A DNA stretch of 64,000 bases from Riptortus pedestris (lineage: Eukaryota > Arthropoda > Insecta > Hemiptera > Alydidae), in the NCBI GenBank assembly GCA_019009955.1, contig CM032229.1, positions 6,128,501 through 6,192,500 on the forward strand. The letters are read 5' to 3'. The position numbers and the translations under genes are program-made. Below the pieces are notes generated by a model that saw only the letters and a list, made by a program, of their open reading frames with translations, was not told the origin of the DNA and searched no databases. This document shows positions 20,291 through 32,122 of this stretch, in pieces (position 1 is the first letter of the stretch; every line of letters starts with the position of its first letter).

Positions 20291-20715
20291 GGGCTGAGTA
20301 AACCATCTAGACTCCAGAACCAACTCCTCCATGACAATAAGCCATACCAACATTTCTAGGGAGGAGCAGGAGTGGGGGTTGTAAGGGAGCCCTGAAATTA
20401 AAAACAGTGATATTTCGTTTTCTATTGGGTTTTCGGCAAATATGAACATGACAAAATTTGTTTATTTTGTTATTTTGAGTAATTTTTGTTGTATTCACTT
20501 TTGTCGTATGCCAAGTATAAACGAGATATACACTGAAAACTAAAACGGTAGCAGACAATTGTATTTGGCACTTAAGATTGAACGGAACATAACAAATAAT
20601 TTTATTATTAACAAATCCACACCAACGACGGGTATACATCGGGAAATGTTAAAATATTGTGGAAAGTAAAGGCTTGCTAAAAAAAATACCAACATCATTA
20701 AACCTCAAATGAATT
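20291..20715. other. Unassigned, partly main-family related
   Basis: Includes AGGAGTGGGGGTT at about 20368, a main-family word, but is otherwise unrecognised. It may include the body of a Helitron-like element ending at 20743. Confidence 0.35.
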
Positions 20716-20743
20716 CCCGAGCGAAGCCGGGTACCTTAGCTAG
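20716..20743 (+). mobile_element. Helitron-like 3' end, copy 2
   Basis: CCCGAGCGAAGCCGGG can pair as a short GC-rich hairpin and is followed by TACCTTAG and a CTAG ending. Hairpin, about 8 to 10 bases and then CTRR is the usual 3' end of Helitrons. The following base is A rather than the usual T, which weakens the call. Shares 17 bp exactly with 5329-5345. Confidence 0.4.
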
Positions 20744-20833
20744 ATATAATATATGTATGTATGTATGTTGGTGATCGGAAGTTAGAAGTGGTAATGTTGA
20801 ATTTCATGATAAAAAATAATTATTAATTCTTAC

Positions 20834-21067
20834 TTCATATGTAGTATTTGTCCCAGCATTGCGTTGATATGTAGTATTAAAGCCTTGAGCTCCGGCAATG
20901 TTCGGCAGTAATCTATACCCAGCCTCTCCCAAATCAAATTTACTATCCATGGATATGTATAAATAACTGTATGCTATAGTATATTTGTTTGTCGGCCAAC
21001 TTGTTAGGAAATGGTCGTGATAATTACATATTGGCGATTGTTGAGCATAAGTTGGAACAGGTTGCAA
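20834..21067 (-). CDS. Candidate exon, unknown product
   Basis: On the minus strand an open frame of 78 codons lies between an AG (GATCTCAG, weak pyrimidine tract) and a strong donor (GAA then GTAAGA at 20833-20828). Length 234 nt, phase 0 at both ends. The peptide includes YTIAYSYLYISMDSKFDLGE and ends GTNTTYE; no family was recognised and no catalytic motif or signal peptide is evident. It is on the opposite strand to the Kazal exon, so would be another gene. ORFs of this size occur by chance in this window, so confidence is low. Confidence 0.2.
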
Positions 21068-21825
21068 CTGAGATCACTTTCCTGGTCATTAGGAAGGCAT
21101 GGCCTACAGTAAATTACAATTTGCTTCCTGTGAAAGGTACCTCCAGATGCAATTATGCAATTCCCGTTTAAATAACCACCTGTTGATACAACTATTTAGA
21201 GTCACAGTCTGTCTTATGCATTTATATCTGCTGCAGGCGGCACCTGGTGGTCGCTGTACGCAGGGCTTCGTGATATATTATAGAATTGGACATTAACAGC
21301 GAGGAACCCGTCATACAGAAAAGGATCAAATCAAGGAAGATGAACTAAATCTTTCAAGATGAACTAAATTACTGATCCACACAAGCCGCCCTTTCGTCAG
21401 ATCTGTACTGAAGGCATACAGGAGAAGAGACAGCAGAGTGGGAATAAGACCATTTCGTCCGTAAATACAACAAATTTAAATGGGAAAATGATAGAGGTTT
21501 AGCACTTGTACTAAGGGGAATTAAGTATAAAAGGAGAGACAGAGATAGAGGGAAGAGAGAGAACCGAGTGTAAACAAATGTATGATAAACATTGAAGAAG
21601 GTTAAAGGGAATTTGAGCTGTTCTAATAAACAGAAACAGACAGCTGTCACTACAGACCCATTAATAACACTTCCTAGATTTCAATTCGGGGATTTGTAAA
21701 TTTAGTTTGTGCTGAGGAAAACCCAACTACTCAAATGCAAACATGTTTTCCAAGGAATTTCGTCTTTCCTCATTGTTTTGAAGTAGGTTAAAACACAACG
21801 TCAGGGATTAATAAAACTCCTACAA
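21068..21825. other. Unassigned DNA
   Basis: Fairly balanced composition at 21070-21300 and purine-rich at 21480-21600. No repeat family and no convincing gene. Confidence 0.35.
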
Positions 21826-22381
21826 AGTCCGGGGCTGCGAAAACTAAGAAGATTTCTCAGGTACTGGTAAGACACTAAAAACCGTATGTCACCATATATT
21901 CTCTATTTCTAAGTTGTAATTGGATGAGCAGATGTTCACTGAAAGCTGAAAATAAGAAAATACGAATAAATCTTTTAGTATTTAAGCTACGAATGAATGT
22001 ATAGAGCAACAATGGTAGAGCATCAATATGTTAACAAGATTGGTTCTATAAAATGTTTTGATCCGTATCAAGAGATATTTGGAATTTGAAACCCTCCTCC
22101 CTATTCCTGGCCCGATTTCAGCAATTAACGAATAAGAATATTAGAGATGAATGCAACGTTTAAATATTGTGATAAGTGTAAATGAAATAAACATGTTCAA
22201 GTCAAGTGTGGAAAATCTTCACTGATGACGTCATCACGGTGAGTATTTGCTTGTAACTCACACATGAGAAGCTCAATGAAGACAACTTTTGGTATTTATG
22301 CTTCGAATAATGTGGTTCACGAAATAACTGTTTATTGTTAATGGCTAATGAGTAGGAGTGGGGTTTACTGAACGCTGAAAA
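21826..22381 (-). repeat. Main family reverse copy, broken by a second copy
   Basis: Starts GTCCGGGGCTGCG after AAA and runs through B2 (CAATTAACGAATAAGAATAT), linker L with GATGACGTCATCAC, and the start of B1 (TGAGTAGGAGTGGGGTTTAC). At 22381 it is interrupted in the word CTGAAAA by the terminus of the next copy. Confidence 0.75.
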
Positions 22382-23190
22382 GTCCGTCACGCAGGGGCTG
22401 CGTAAAGTAAGCACGTGCTGGTATAACTCAATACTGATCTCATCTTACTACCAATTCTCTATTTCTGTGTAAATGCCCGATGATAAGGGTGCGAAGGGAG
22501 AGGGCCCTGAAGGCTGAATAACTTGCTTCACATTCGAGTTACTAATAAAAATGTACATAACAACAATTGTTGACCATCAATAGTTTAACAAGGTTGATTC
22601 TATAACATTTTACGCTCCCTCTCATAACAAGGGAAATGTTTTTAATATTGGAATTCCCGCCTTATACCTCGACGATTCCATGTCCGATTTCTGTCAATAA
22701 CAATTATGTTCATTAGTGTTGACTGAAACTGTTAAATATCGAGTATGGTATGGATCAAATAAGCAATATACAGACAAGAACGTAAAATCTTAATTGGTGA
22801 CGTCATCACGCAACGAATTTTCATGTATCTATGTATGTCCTGTAAAAGGCCAATAAAATCCATATTTGGTATTCCTCGTTGGAATGAAGTAATTTGATGA
22901 TATAACACGATAGAGCTTATATGGGTTTACTGAATACCGAACTTTAAAAAACCCAAATTCTCTCTGTTAAAATGATACAAAAAAATATATACAACATTTA
23001 TAGACCATTAAATTAACCGTAAGTAACGACGGATAATAAGGGAGATATTAAGAATATTCTGAAACCCCCTCCCACTGGACGGCTTCCAGTCATTAACGAA
23101 CTAGATCTTTAGTTTGACTTAAAACGTTTAAATATCCAAAGCTTGGTAACAATCATACAAAAATTGGGACCGTTAGTAAACATATCGTAC
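22382..23190 (-). repeat. Main family reverse copy, inserted in the previous one
   Basis: Begins exactly at GTCCGTCACGCAGGGGCTGC, directly after AAAA of the host copy, which fixes the family's terminus. Then B2, linker (GGTGACGTCATCACGCAACG), B1 (CATTAACGAACTAGATCTTT) and the edge of the microsatellite site (TTGGGACCGTTAGTAAAC). Block A is missing. Confidence 0.8.
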
Positions 23191-24440
23191 TCCACTATGT
23201 TCTAGACCAAGGATGGGCTCTTAAATTTTATTTAGCTCTAGCTTTTCGTTATCAAAAAATAAGTATGTCTTACAAATTTTAACTAGCGGCAACCTTTAGG
23301 TCATATAAATCTATGATGTGGATGGACTCCATATGACTTGCTTATTCGTTAAATTGAACAAACAAAATATTTTGCTTCATTCCATTTAAAATTATTTCAT
23401 GAGAAAGTCATAAATCACCAATATCTCTGTTTCTATGCATCCGGTCGAAAAATGTCATGGAACATAATTTATGGATTATTTCGTGATAAAGAAAAAAGGT
23501 CATTTAGAAATCTTTTGTATCTTTCAATAGTTTCGTGAGACATTCCTAATTCTTTATTTTGTCCCTTCAATGCGAGGACGCCTCAGCTAAAAATAATTGT
23601 ACTCATAAGTGGTTCAGAATTATATTGATTGTGGTTTGCAATGTAAGGCAGGATTTCTTGTTTGGAAAAAAGTTGCCTTGTGAAAGAGCAATTGGCAGCC
23701 AATATCCAAGCAATGCCTTAAGCTAAACTAGTCTTACAAAAGTCGTCACACAGATAGGCGTTAACTAAGCAGATTTCCCACGTACGTTACGTGTTTACAT
23801 TTATCTCAAAACGTATCTCGGTTAATAATCAAAATATTGAAATAATGAACATAGCATCATTTATAGAACATTACATAAACAATTAGCCGTTAAGGTGGCT
23901 TTTGTATTTGATGTGAGTCTCATCCCAGCATTTTTACTCCATCATTTCTATGGATATAAAGAAAACTGATGCAAGAACTTCTTAGCTATGAGCTAACGGA
24001 CAGGCGGAATAAAGTACGAAAGAACTCATTGAACAATGATTAACACCAGAAATACTACAATATACGCATAGTCAACATTATTTACAGGTTTAATCAGTTC
24101 CATAATATTTTATTACTATCTCATAGTTTTAGAAGTTGTTGCACCCTATTGTAATTTTACTGATATCATTTCTTGTTGTTGATGATGCTGAAAGGTAGTA
24201 GACATCGCGTTTGTGTAAGAACCGAATAAACAAGGAATTCATCTCTTTGATTCCAAGATCATGGCAGGTCGCTATTGACGAATCAAGTGTTGTACTACCA
24301 ATCAGTTTGATTGTAACTCTTCCAAACCCCTTGTGATGTGTAAAATCGAAGGGATTATCGTCCACGCAAATGGTGAGAAGTTAAGAAAATTACTTAACGA
24401 AAACGGAGACTGAGAGGCAGTAAATGTTTGAACGAAATGG
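23191..24440. other. Mostly unassigned, with two main-family scraps
   Basis: A forward B1 scrap lies at about 23405-23475 (AATATCTCTGTTTC, GGTCGAAAAATGTCATGGAA). A reverse 3' end lies at 23743-23800 (GTCGTCACAC, CTAAGCAGATTTCCCACGT). The rest, including a 78-codon minus-strand ORF at 24129-24365, is unrecognised. Confidence 0.4.
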
Positions 24441-24444
24441 GTTA

Positions 24445-25345
24445 TTCTTCTTCCCTATTGGTAATTGCAAGCTTATCAATAGCTTACTTGGAGTGGGTAC
24501 TGATATAACGTTGTTCCCTATTGGTTAATTACAAGCTAACCAATACCTTACTTGCAATTTGAGCTGATATAACGTTGTTGCCTAGTGATTAATTGCAATT
24601 GCTTAATTGGAATGGGCGCTGACTAATGTTGTCCCCTTTTGGTTAATTGCAAGCTTACCAAGAATTAATTTGGAATGGTAGCTGGTATAACGTTCTTTCA
24701 TTTTGGTTAATCGCTAGTTAACCAATAGCTTCTTTGCAATTTCAGCTGATATAATGTTGTTCCCGTTTGGTTAATTGCAAGCTTACCAAGAACTTATTTG
24801 GAATGGGAGGGGGTATACTTATAATATACAGCTGATTCTTTCCTTTTGGTTAATTGCAAGCTTGCTAATAGCTTCTTTGCAATTTTAGCTACTACACCCC
24901 TCTTCCCTATTGGATAATTGCAAGCTTGCCAATAGCTTCTTTGCAATTTTAGCTACTACATCCCTCTTCCCTATTGGTTAATTGCAAGCTTACCAATAGC
25001 TTCTTTGCAATTTGAGCTACTACATCCCTCTTCCCTATTGGTTAATTGCAAGCTTACCAATAGCTTCTTTACAATTTGAGCTGATATAACGTTTTTCCCT
25101 ATTGGTTAACTGGAAGCTTACCAATAGCTTCTTTACAATTTGAGCTACTACATCCCTCCTCCCTATTGGTAAATTGCAAGCTTGCCAATAGCTTCTTTAC
25201 AATTTGAGCTGATATAACGTTCTTTGCTATTGGTTAATTGCAAGCTTACCAATAGCTTCTTTACAATTTGAGCTACTACATCCCTCTTCCCTATTGGTTA
25301 ATTGCAAGCTTGCCAATATCTTTTTTGGAATGGGAGGGGGTGTAC
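24445..25345. repeat. 64-bp palindromic satellite array
   Basis: About 14 units. TTCCCTATTGG starts recur near 24453, 24516, 24580, 24634, 24697, 24763, 24841, 24903, 24967, 25031, 25095, 25159, 25223 and 25287; the last part has an exact 64-bp period. Each unit contains CTATTGGT..ACCAATAG and AATTGCAAGCTT..GCTTCTTTGCAATT, so single units can fold back on themselves. Two unit types (ending ACTACATCCCTC or GATATAACGTT) are mixed. The first half is more diverged than the second. Confidence 0.9.
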
Positions 25346-26015
25346 CTATAGTATAGATATAGCTTATCAATATCTTCTCAGCACATGTGTACCTGTTATA
25401 ATGTGTTTGGAGACGGAGAGCGTGCTTAGCTGCCAAAATGCTAAGGAGCCGATGTCCTTGAAGAGCATAGCAGCTGTCGAAAGGAATCCAGTAGTGCCAC
25501 CACATTCCACCGCAGCTCAACACCGGTAGCTGCCTGCTTTTAGTCTACTTACCTCAGCCACATTTTTAAAAATAAATCACAACGGCCCAGTCCGCTTACA
25601 TAATCAATATGTTGTTTTTTCTCCTCTTTATATCCTCTTCTCTTCTTCTTTATTTTCTTTTTCTCGCCTCATTTATAGGCACACTTTATTATCTTTTCAA
25701 AAGCTGTATCCCTAAGAAAAAACATAGAAGACAACACTGATAGTGATTAGTCAGCGTCTAATTTCTATTAATTTTAATTTTTCTCCGTCTATGCACAACT
25801 ACAAAACATAATTCTTATGCACATATTTCATGGTTAAAAAGTCTTTTTCTTTTGAGTTTTTTTCCACTTCAAAACTAAGTCAATTGGATGAAGGAAAGCA
25901 TGAGGAATATCAATTGATACTAATTTACTCTATTCCCCAAAAATTAAACAGCACATTATTGAAATTTGTTTATAGACATTTTTCTCTATTAATGTTCTTC
26001 ACATGTTTCAATTAC
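25346..26015. other. Unassigned DNA
   Basis: 25380-25540 is GC-richer, with open frames on both strands but no recognised domain and no clear splice pair. Downstream it is T-rich and then A-rich. Confidence 0.35.
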
Positions 26016-26975
26016 AACATGTCCGGCACACAAGTAATTTCATCTCACCACATATTCGGACTGAAAACCAGAAGTCCGAATTTCTATCATAATATTCGAT
26101 TTACGAAAACAAAAACGCATAGATTATCAATTGCCGAGTATTAATATTTAAACATGATTGGCTTGTAACAGTTTTCATCCGAATCATAATAAAGCAGATT
26201 TTTTGAATTTTCGAGTCCCTAACTTTCTTAACACTCCTTTTCCTGGTCCAATTTCGGTCAATAAGTATGTTCTGTAGTGTTGACTAAAACTGCTTAATAT
26301 CGATTCTGTTACAACACCAAATGAACATTAGACAAGAATGTAAAACCTTAATCGATGGCGTCATTGCACAAAGAATTAGCATGTACCTTTTTTTTAAATT
26401 ATAGTGGTCCCATGAACACAATATTTTGTATTTAAGCTTAGAATAAAGAAGTTCATGTTTCAACAGCTTATTATTATTCTGACATGAGAGGGAGTTTAGT
26501 GAAGCCTGAAATCTAAAAAAAAATCCAAAAATCTCCGTTAATGTTCACATTACAGACTTTATGTATATACAACATTTATATGCTATTACATTTACAAGAA
26601 GATTATTTCTATACAAATTTTGGACCCGACGTATTATAACGGAGATAGTTCGTCCGTTTTCAGTCCTTCACGAACTTGATCTTAATTTTTACATAAAACG
26701 TTTAAATATACAGTTTTTTAACGATCAAGTAGAAATTACGACCGCTTTAGCGTTAACAGACAAATATAACTGGACCGGATTTTCGTCATCTACTAAGTAG
26801 GATCGATGAACATTGGTTTCTATAGAAGTTTTCGATCCGACGTATAGTAACAGAGATATTTCAACTTTTCGAAAATCTCCGCCTCTTCATCCCCCCCCCC
26901 CCGTTACGATTTCAGCCATTAACGAACTTGATCTTTCTTTTTGTATAAGAAGATTAAATATGGAATTTGGTACGA
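26016..26975 (-). repeat. Main family long reverse copy with repeated B1
   Basis: B2 (CATCTCACCACATATTC), linker, B1 (CTTCACGAACTTGATCTTAA), CGACCGCTTTAGCGTTAACA and a short block A (GACCGGATTTTCGTCATCTA). From 26820 a further B1 module follows (GATCCGACGTATAGTAACAG, GCCATTAACGAACTTGATCT). There is no microsatellite: only a few AT bases at the expected place. Confidence 0.7.
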
Positions 26976-27774
26976 TCTGACTAATACCCATCTGACTACT
27001 CCATTTCAAGACATTGTTTGTATTAGGTTATACTAAGATTGAAATACGTGAGACAATTTTTAACGTTTGCCTAAAAAAACAAGCTTTTCAGCAACCATTT
27101 GAAATATTTTATTGTGAAAGAAGAAACCGTTATCGCTTCAAACAGATTTACTCGTGAAAAAGGGACTATGTATAAGCTTCGCTTTACAAATTTAATAATA
27201 AAATGATTAGCTATACTTCCGGTGAGAATGACTAGATTATCTGATTAATTGCCTCGTTATTCGGAATGAATTTCATGGTTTTTAAGTATGCGGGTCAGGA
27301 TGGGCAAGCTGTGGAAAGATGGAGACGCCAGGATGACCTACTCTGCAAGGCCGTCTCAGGGCCTTCCTGTGATAAAAAATGGTAAATTTTATCAGCAAAG
27401 TTTTATGAGGTTTTTTTTTTGTGTGTGGCTAGCCACGTGCATCGTAAAATAAAACTTTTAATTTATTTATTGTCAGTTATCAAGAAATATATATCTATCT
27501 ATATAATATCTTTGTATATTGAAATTGGCCCTCATTAATAAACATAACTAGCTCCTAATCCCCGTAGTTGGCAACTTGACATATGTCTAGCTATAAATGT
27601 TTAATTTCAGTCTGGAATTTGTGCACAGTTTATAGCATTTATTTATTATAATTTTTTTTTATGTTGGAGATTAAATGATAAACAAAAAGAATCTGCTATG
27701 CATGAGGTAGGTAGTTAATGATTTCCGCTAACTCCTTGGGAAATGTTATTTTACTATCGACCTAGAGTAGGCAT
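26976..27774. other. Unassigned AT-rich DNA
   Basis: Nothing recognised apart from short A- and T-runs and TATC-type simple sequence at about 27489-27510. Confidence 0.4.
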
Positions 27775-29155
27775 GCCATGGTAATAAGACTATGGTGTAG
27801 GTACTGTATACAGGATACCTACACCATAGACTTATTGTACATATACCAAGGGCCTGTAGTGCCTATACTGAGGACCTATACCCCCTATAGTGCCTATACC
27901 ATGAACATACAGTGTTTATGCTCTGGACCTATAGTTTCTATAGCAGTGACCAATAATACCACTACCATTGAGCTAGTGTACTTATACCATCGACAAATAC
28001 GAGTAGTACATAGACCTTGGACCTATAGTGCCTATACCATGAACATACAGTGTTTATGCTCTGGACCTATAGTTTCTATACCAGTGACCTATAATACCAC
28101 TACCATTGAGCTAGTGTACTTATACCATCGACAAATACGAGTAGTACATAGACCTTGGACCTATAGTGCCTATACCATGAACATACAGTGTTTATGCTCT
28201 GGACCTATAGTTTCTATACTTGTGACCTATAATACCACTACCATTGAGCTAGTGTACTTATACCATCGACAAATACGAGTAGTACATAGACCTTGGACCT
28301 ATAGTGCCTATACCATGAACATACAGTGTTTATGCTCTGGACCTATAGTTTCTATACCAGTGACCAATAATACCACTACCATTGAGCTAGTGTACTTATA
28401 CCATCGACAAATACGAGTAGTACATAGACCTTGGACCTATAGTGCCTATACCATGAACATACAGTGTTTATGTTCTGGACCTATAGTTTCTATACCAGTG
28501 ACCAATAATACCACTACCATTGAGCTAGTGTACTTATACCATCGACAAATAGTACATAGACCATGGACCTATAATGTCTATACCATGGACCTATAGTAGC
28601 TATGCCATCGTCCTCCTTTAGTACATATACCATGTGCCTTTAGTATCTCATACCATGAATCTATAGCAGCTTTTCCATCGATATATAGTACATATACCGT
28701 CTACCTATGGTATCTATATCATGAACATATACTGCATATACCATTGGCCTATAGAACCTATAGCAGCTATGCCATGGACCTACAGTACATATACCATCTC
28801 CCTATAGTGTCTATACCATGTACCTGTACTACCTACACGGTTGACTTATAGAACCTTTACATCGACCTACGGTAGCTATGCCATGGACCTATAGCATAGG
28901 CATTACACCAAGGTCGAATAGTGCCTATATTATTGACCTATAGAACATATAGCATCTATACCACGAACCTACACTGCTTATACATGTGGTCTATAGAACC
29001 TATAACAGCTATGCCATCGACCCATAGTACATACTCCATCTCCCTATAGTATTTATACCATGGATCTATAGTACATGTAACATTTATCAATACCGGAGAC
29101 CTATATCATGAGCCTATCTATACCATGGACCAACAGTACATATACTAAAGACCTC
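27775..29155. repeat. 22-bp minisatellite with 138-bp higher-order repeats
   Basis: The basic unit is close to GACCTATAGTGCCTATACCA plus two bases, repeated throughout with substitutions. From about 27880 to 28560 six diverged subunits (23, 22, 22, 22, 27 and 22 bp) form a 138-bp block repeated with very high identity: ATGAACATACAG occurs at 27901, 28039, 28177, 28315 and 28453. The last block has a 6-bp deletion. From 28560 on only diverged 22-bp units are seen. Since 138 is divisible by three, a 272-codon open frame (27778-28596) runs through it; this is a by-product and not a protein family. Confidence 0.9.
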
Positions 29156-29299
29156 ATATTTACTGATATAAGAACTATTATATTTGCATATTGCACAAGA
29201 ACGTAGAAAACAGGTGACTTAACATAACACAGCTAGTATTACAGGTTAGAAATTTGGCGGAAAGAAATTTAATTTCAAAATACCCTCTATTTTACTAAC
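29156..29299. other. Unassigned DNA
   Basis: Short AT-rich link between the minisatellite and a main-family fragment. Confidence 0.3.
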
Positions 29300-29640
29300 T
29301 GTACCATACTCGATAATTACCTGATTTATTTAACACTAATGATCATACTGGGTAATGGCTGAAATCGGACGAAGAATAGGAGGGAGAGGAGAAATCGAAA
29401 ATCCATAATATCTCCCTTATTATGAGTCGGATGAGAAATGTAAACGAAACAATCTCTTTAAATTAAGATGCCCAATATTTGTTGTTCTATACATTTTTTC
29501 TAAGCTCAAATATTAAGCGAGTTGTTGGTCCTTTCACCCTTCAATGAACCCCCACTTCTAATCATGGATTTTTACACAAAAATATGAAATATTGTATACT
29601 TGGCGAGATGAGATTAATAGTGTGTCATACACTGAAATTT
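29300..29640 (+). repeat. Main family B2 fragment
   Basis: Forward B2: ACTGTACCATACTCGATAAT, TGGCTGAAATCGGAC, TTATTATGAGTCGGATGAG, CAAATATTAAGCGAGTTGTT, and the start of the distal region (GCGAGATGAGATTAATAGTG). The 3' end is lost in ATTTTTTATAAAAT. Confidence 0.7.
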
Positions 29641-30247
29641 TTTATAAAATAAGTAGATATTTATTGAATTAAGCAAAGATAATTCTTCAACCATGCATCA
29701 TATATTTCATATAATGTATGTATTAATTAAATTAAATCTTGTTTGTTGCAGGTGAGGTAGCCTAAGTCTGTAATGATTATGACAGTACTTTCCGTGAGTT
29801 ACTTTTTTATAATATAATTTATAACCGCAATCTATAGTGTAGATAAAATATTCTTTAATACAACATTTATTATATTTATCAGTTGGTTAATGCGGTCACT
29901 AGTGTCTCCGGTGTGATTTATTGATTTCTAATTCAGCTCTAGCTGTTTTCCTCATTTCCAGATTAGATTCTATCCTACAAGAGCTCTTATAACTACGCCA
30001 GTATGTCCGTCCGTCTGTTACACTTTTGTGGCCTTTTAAAAAGAGTAAATTCACTGAATTCAGTCATTTTTGTTCATAATCTCTTCAGCAAAATTACTCT
30101 CTTATATTTGGGAGTATAAATTTCGGGAGAGGAGGGGGCATGTAGAGAATTCTTCAAAACTGGATTTTATTTCCAAAGTCTCTGATAGAGGGGATAAAGT
30201 TACTTAACCGATTATGTTTCTTAAATTCGCTATTGAATATATATTTA
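29641..30247. other. Unassigned DNA
   Basis: Contains an acceptor/donor juxtaposition TTTGTTGCAG then GTGAGG at 29742-29757, but all frames after it are closed by stops within a few codons. No repeat recognised. Confidence 0.35.
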
Positions 30248-30355
30248 GCATATTCCACTTATGGGAATTAGCGTGCTCATGACGCAATTTTATAATTATT
30301 TCTTCAAATGTCCGTGGATCCTGCCTATTAGATGATGATAATGAGGCCTGCACAA

Positions 30356-30407
<52 letters not shown>

Positions 30408-30860
30408 TTGTCTATTAACGCAAAACTATACGTCAAGTTTAGTTTGTGGCTGAAATCAGACCCGTCGTAGATGGGTTTAGAGGTGGAATTTCGAAAATTC
30501 AAAATATATGTATTATTATACATCGTACCAAAAAATTGTATAGAGCCACTTTATTGTAGTCTTAAATAGCAAATATTCTTTTCAAAAGATCTTTATTATG
30601 AGAGATACAAACATACTCGTTGTGTCATGACATCACCAATCAAGATTTTACGTTCTTGTGTCGAAAATGTTTATTTTATCTATACTATACTCGACAGTTA
30701 GCCGTTTCAGTGAACACTGAAGATGATATTTGTTATCGGCAGAAATCGGAGAGGTAGGTTCGAAAATTCCGTTATTATGAGTGGGCTCTTAAAATATTAT
30801 AGAGCCATAATTTATCTACAATTGTTGTTCTATGCATCTATCAATTGATTCTTCTTCCGT
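30248..30860 (+). repeat. Main family copy with TC/TA microsatellite
   Basis: Block A (GTGCTCATGACGCAATTTTA, TCTTCAAATGTCCGTGGATC), a (TC)n(TA)n tract, a shortened B1, linker (GTGTCATGACATCACC) and B2 up to about 30860. The 5' palindrome is reduced to TTCCACTTATGGGAATTAGC, and the 3' end is missing. Confidence 0.75.
30359..30408. repeat. (TC)n(TA)n microsatellite inside a main-family copy
   Basis: About 36 bases of TC repeat followed by about 14 bases of TA repeat at the standard position. The motif differs from the pure TA of other copies. Confidence 0.95.
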
Positions 30861-31854
30861 CCAGCACCTCGAGAGAGATGTTATTTTATTTCAGCCTCAT
30901 TCCAGCGTATTGGGAAATTCGCTCTTTTTACGGACCTCTTTCTTGCGGGAGGTTTCGAAGTGGAAGAAGAGCTCTTACATTCCAGAAATATGTAAAGGAA
31001 AAAGTTTCTTGGATGAAATAACAAGAAGAATCTTGAGAGGATTTTACATCCTGGAAGGATAGGTAATATCCATCGGATTTATGACTATCCGGTGGCAGGA
31101 AAATAAATTATAAATTGAGGCATTATCGACAATCACAAGAATTGCTTAAGTATTTTTAAAGGGGTCATTAAAAATCTGTCGTAGAAAACTGGCGAGAGAC
31201 ATGAGGCATCGGCGGGTTATACTCGCCCGGTTAACAGTCGTGTTAAACTCTATCAGATTTGATCGGAGATTGTCGTAAATTTGGCCGTAACTGGTTTTTT
31301 ACGAGGCACCCCGTAAATTTTACTGCCTCGAAATAAGGGACGATAAGATAGAGCTTTGAAGAACTTGTACGACAGGTCTCTCGTATGCACTTGGCACAAG
31401 GTCGCCCCTGGCGCCACCGCTCTTGCATCTCAATCAGAGTCTCCCTATATATATGCATATTACAAATACATTAATACAGTAGCTAAATAATATATTTATT
31501 CACTGTCAGAGCTCTATAAAAGTGTATAAATAACTTAACGACTGTAATTAGAGCTCAAAAGTGGTTCCTCATCTACATTTTCTCCCTGGTTTTTTCCTAC
31601 CTTCCATTTAGCGAGTTTCCCTTAAGAAAAGAAGGCGCATCTATCTCTATACAATACATTGCAAGCTTATTTACAAGTTTTCATCGTAAATCACACCAGG
31701 AGGCTCCAATAATTTCGTTATTGTTCGTTGGACAGAATAATTTTATTAAGCAATATTGTATGATAACTCTCTCAGTTAACCTATTACATTTTAAGAAATT
31801 TAACAAAAGAAGTTTAATTTGAAATATTGTACAATCTATTTTACAACACATTAT
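30861..31854. other. Unassigned DNA
   Basis: Balanced composition at 31150-31440 and one 76-codon ORF (30832-31062, overlapping the preceding copy). No recognised domain or family. Confidence 0.35.
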
Positions 31855-31974
31855 TTAGTGACGGAATTCATTAAATAACATCTTAAGTTTCACTCTGGCT
31901 AGAAAAGGGTGGCAACCTGTAGATAACCCGTCCCAATTAGCCTGAGTGGCAAAAGGTGGACGTTAATAAATAAC
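31855..31974 (+). mobile_element. tRNA-derived SINE, copy 3 (5'-truncated)
   Basis: Starts in the middle region (TTTAGTGACGGAATTCATTA), then TCTGGCTAGAAAAGGGTGGC, ACCTGTAGATAACCCGTCCC and AAAGGTGGACGTTAATAAAT at the end. The tRNA-like head is missing. Confidence 0.75.
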
Positions 31975-32122
31975 AATATTTTACAACATAATGGTTCTAG
32001 TGGAGCCACTAATAATATAAGGACTTTTTCAAAATTTTCGTTACGGTTTGTTGGCCAGTATAAATTTTATTGCCATCTTGTTGATAAACCGATCTCTTAC
32101 AAATGTTGTTGTTCACGTTGTT
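31975..32122. other. Short AT-rich link
   Basis: Possibly a decayed main-family B1 piece (ATTTTCGTTACGGTTTGTTG), too diverged to be sure. Confidence 0.25.

Noticed and set aside
20307..20639. 110-codon minus-strand ORF
   Set aside because: It overlaps a main-family remnant and AT-rich DNA, has no domain, and is one of several overlapping frames.
24445..25345. CRISPR array
   Set aside because: Units are contiguous tandem repeats with no unique spacers; no cas genes; eukaryotic DNA.
27778..28596. 272-codon ORF as a repetitive protein gene
   Set aside because: It is read through the 138-bp minisatellite, starts and stops within the array and has no splice or promoter context. The frame is open only because the period is a multiple of three.
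29752..29793. 42-nt microexon between GCAG and GTGAGT
   Set aside because: Stops occur in all three frames within the segment.
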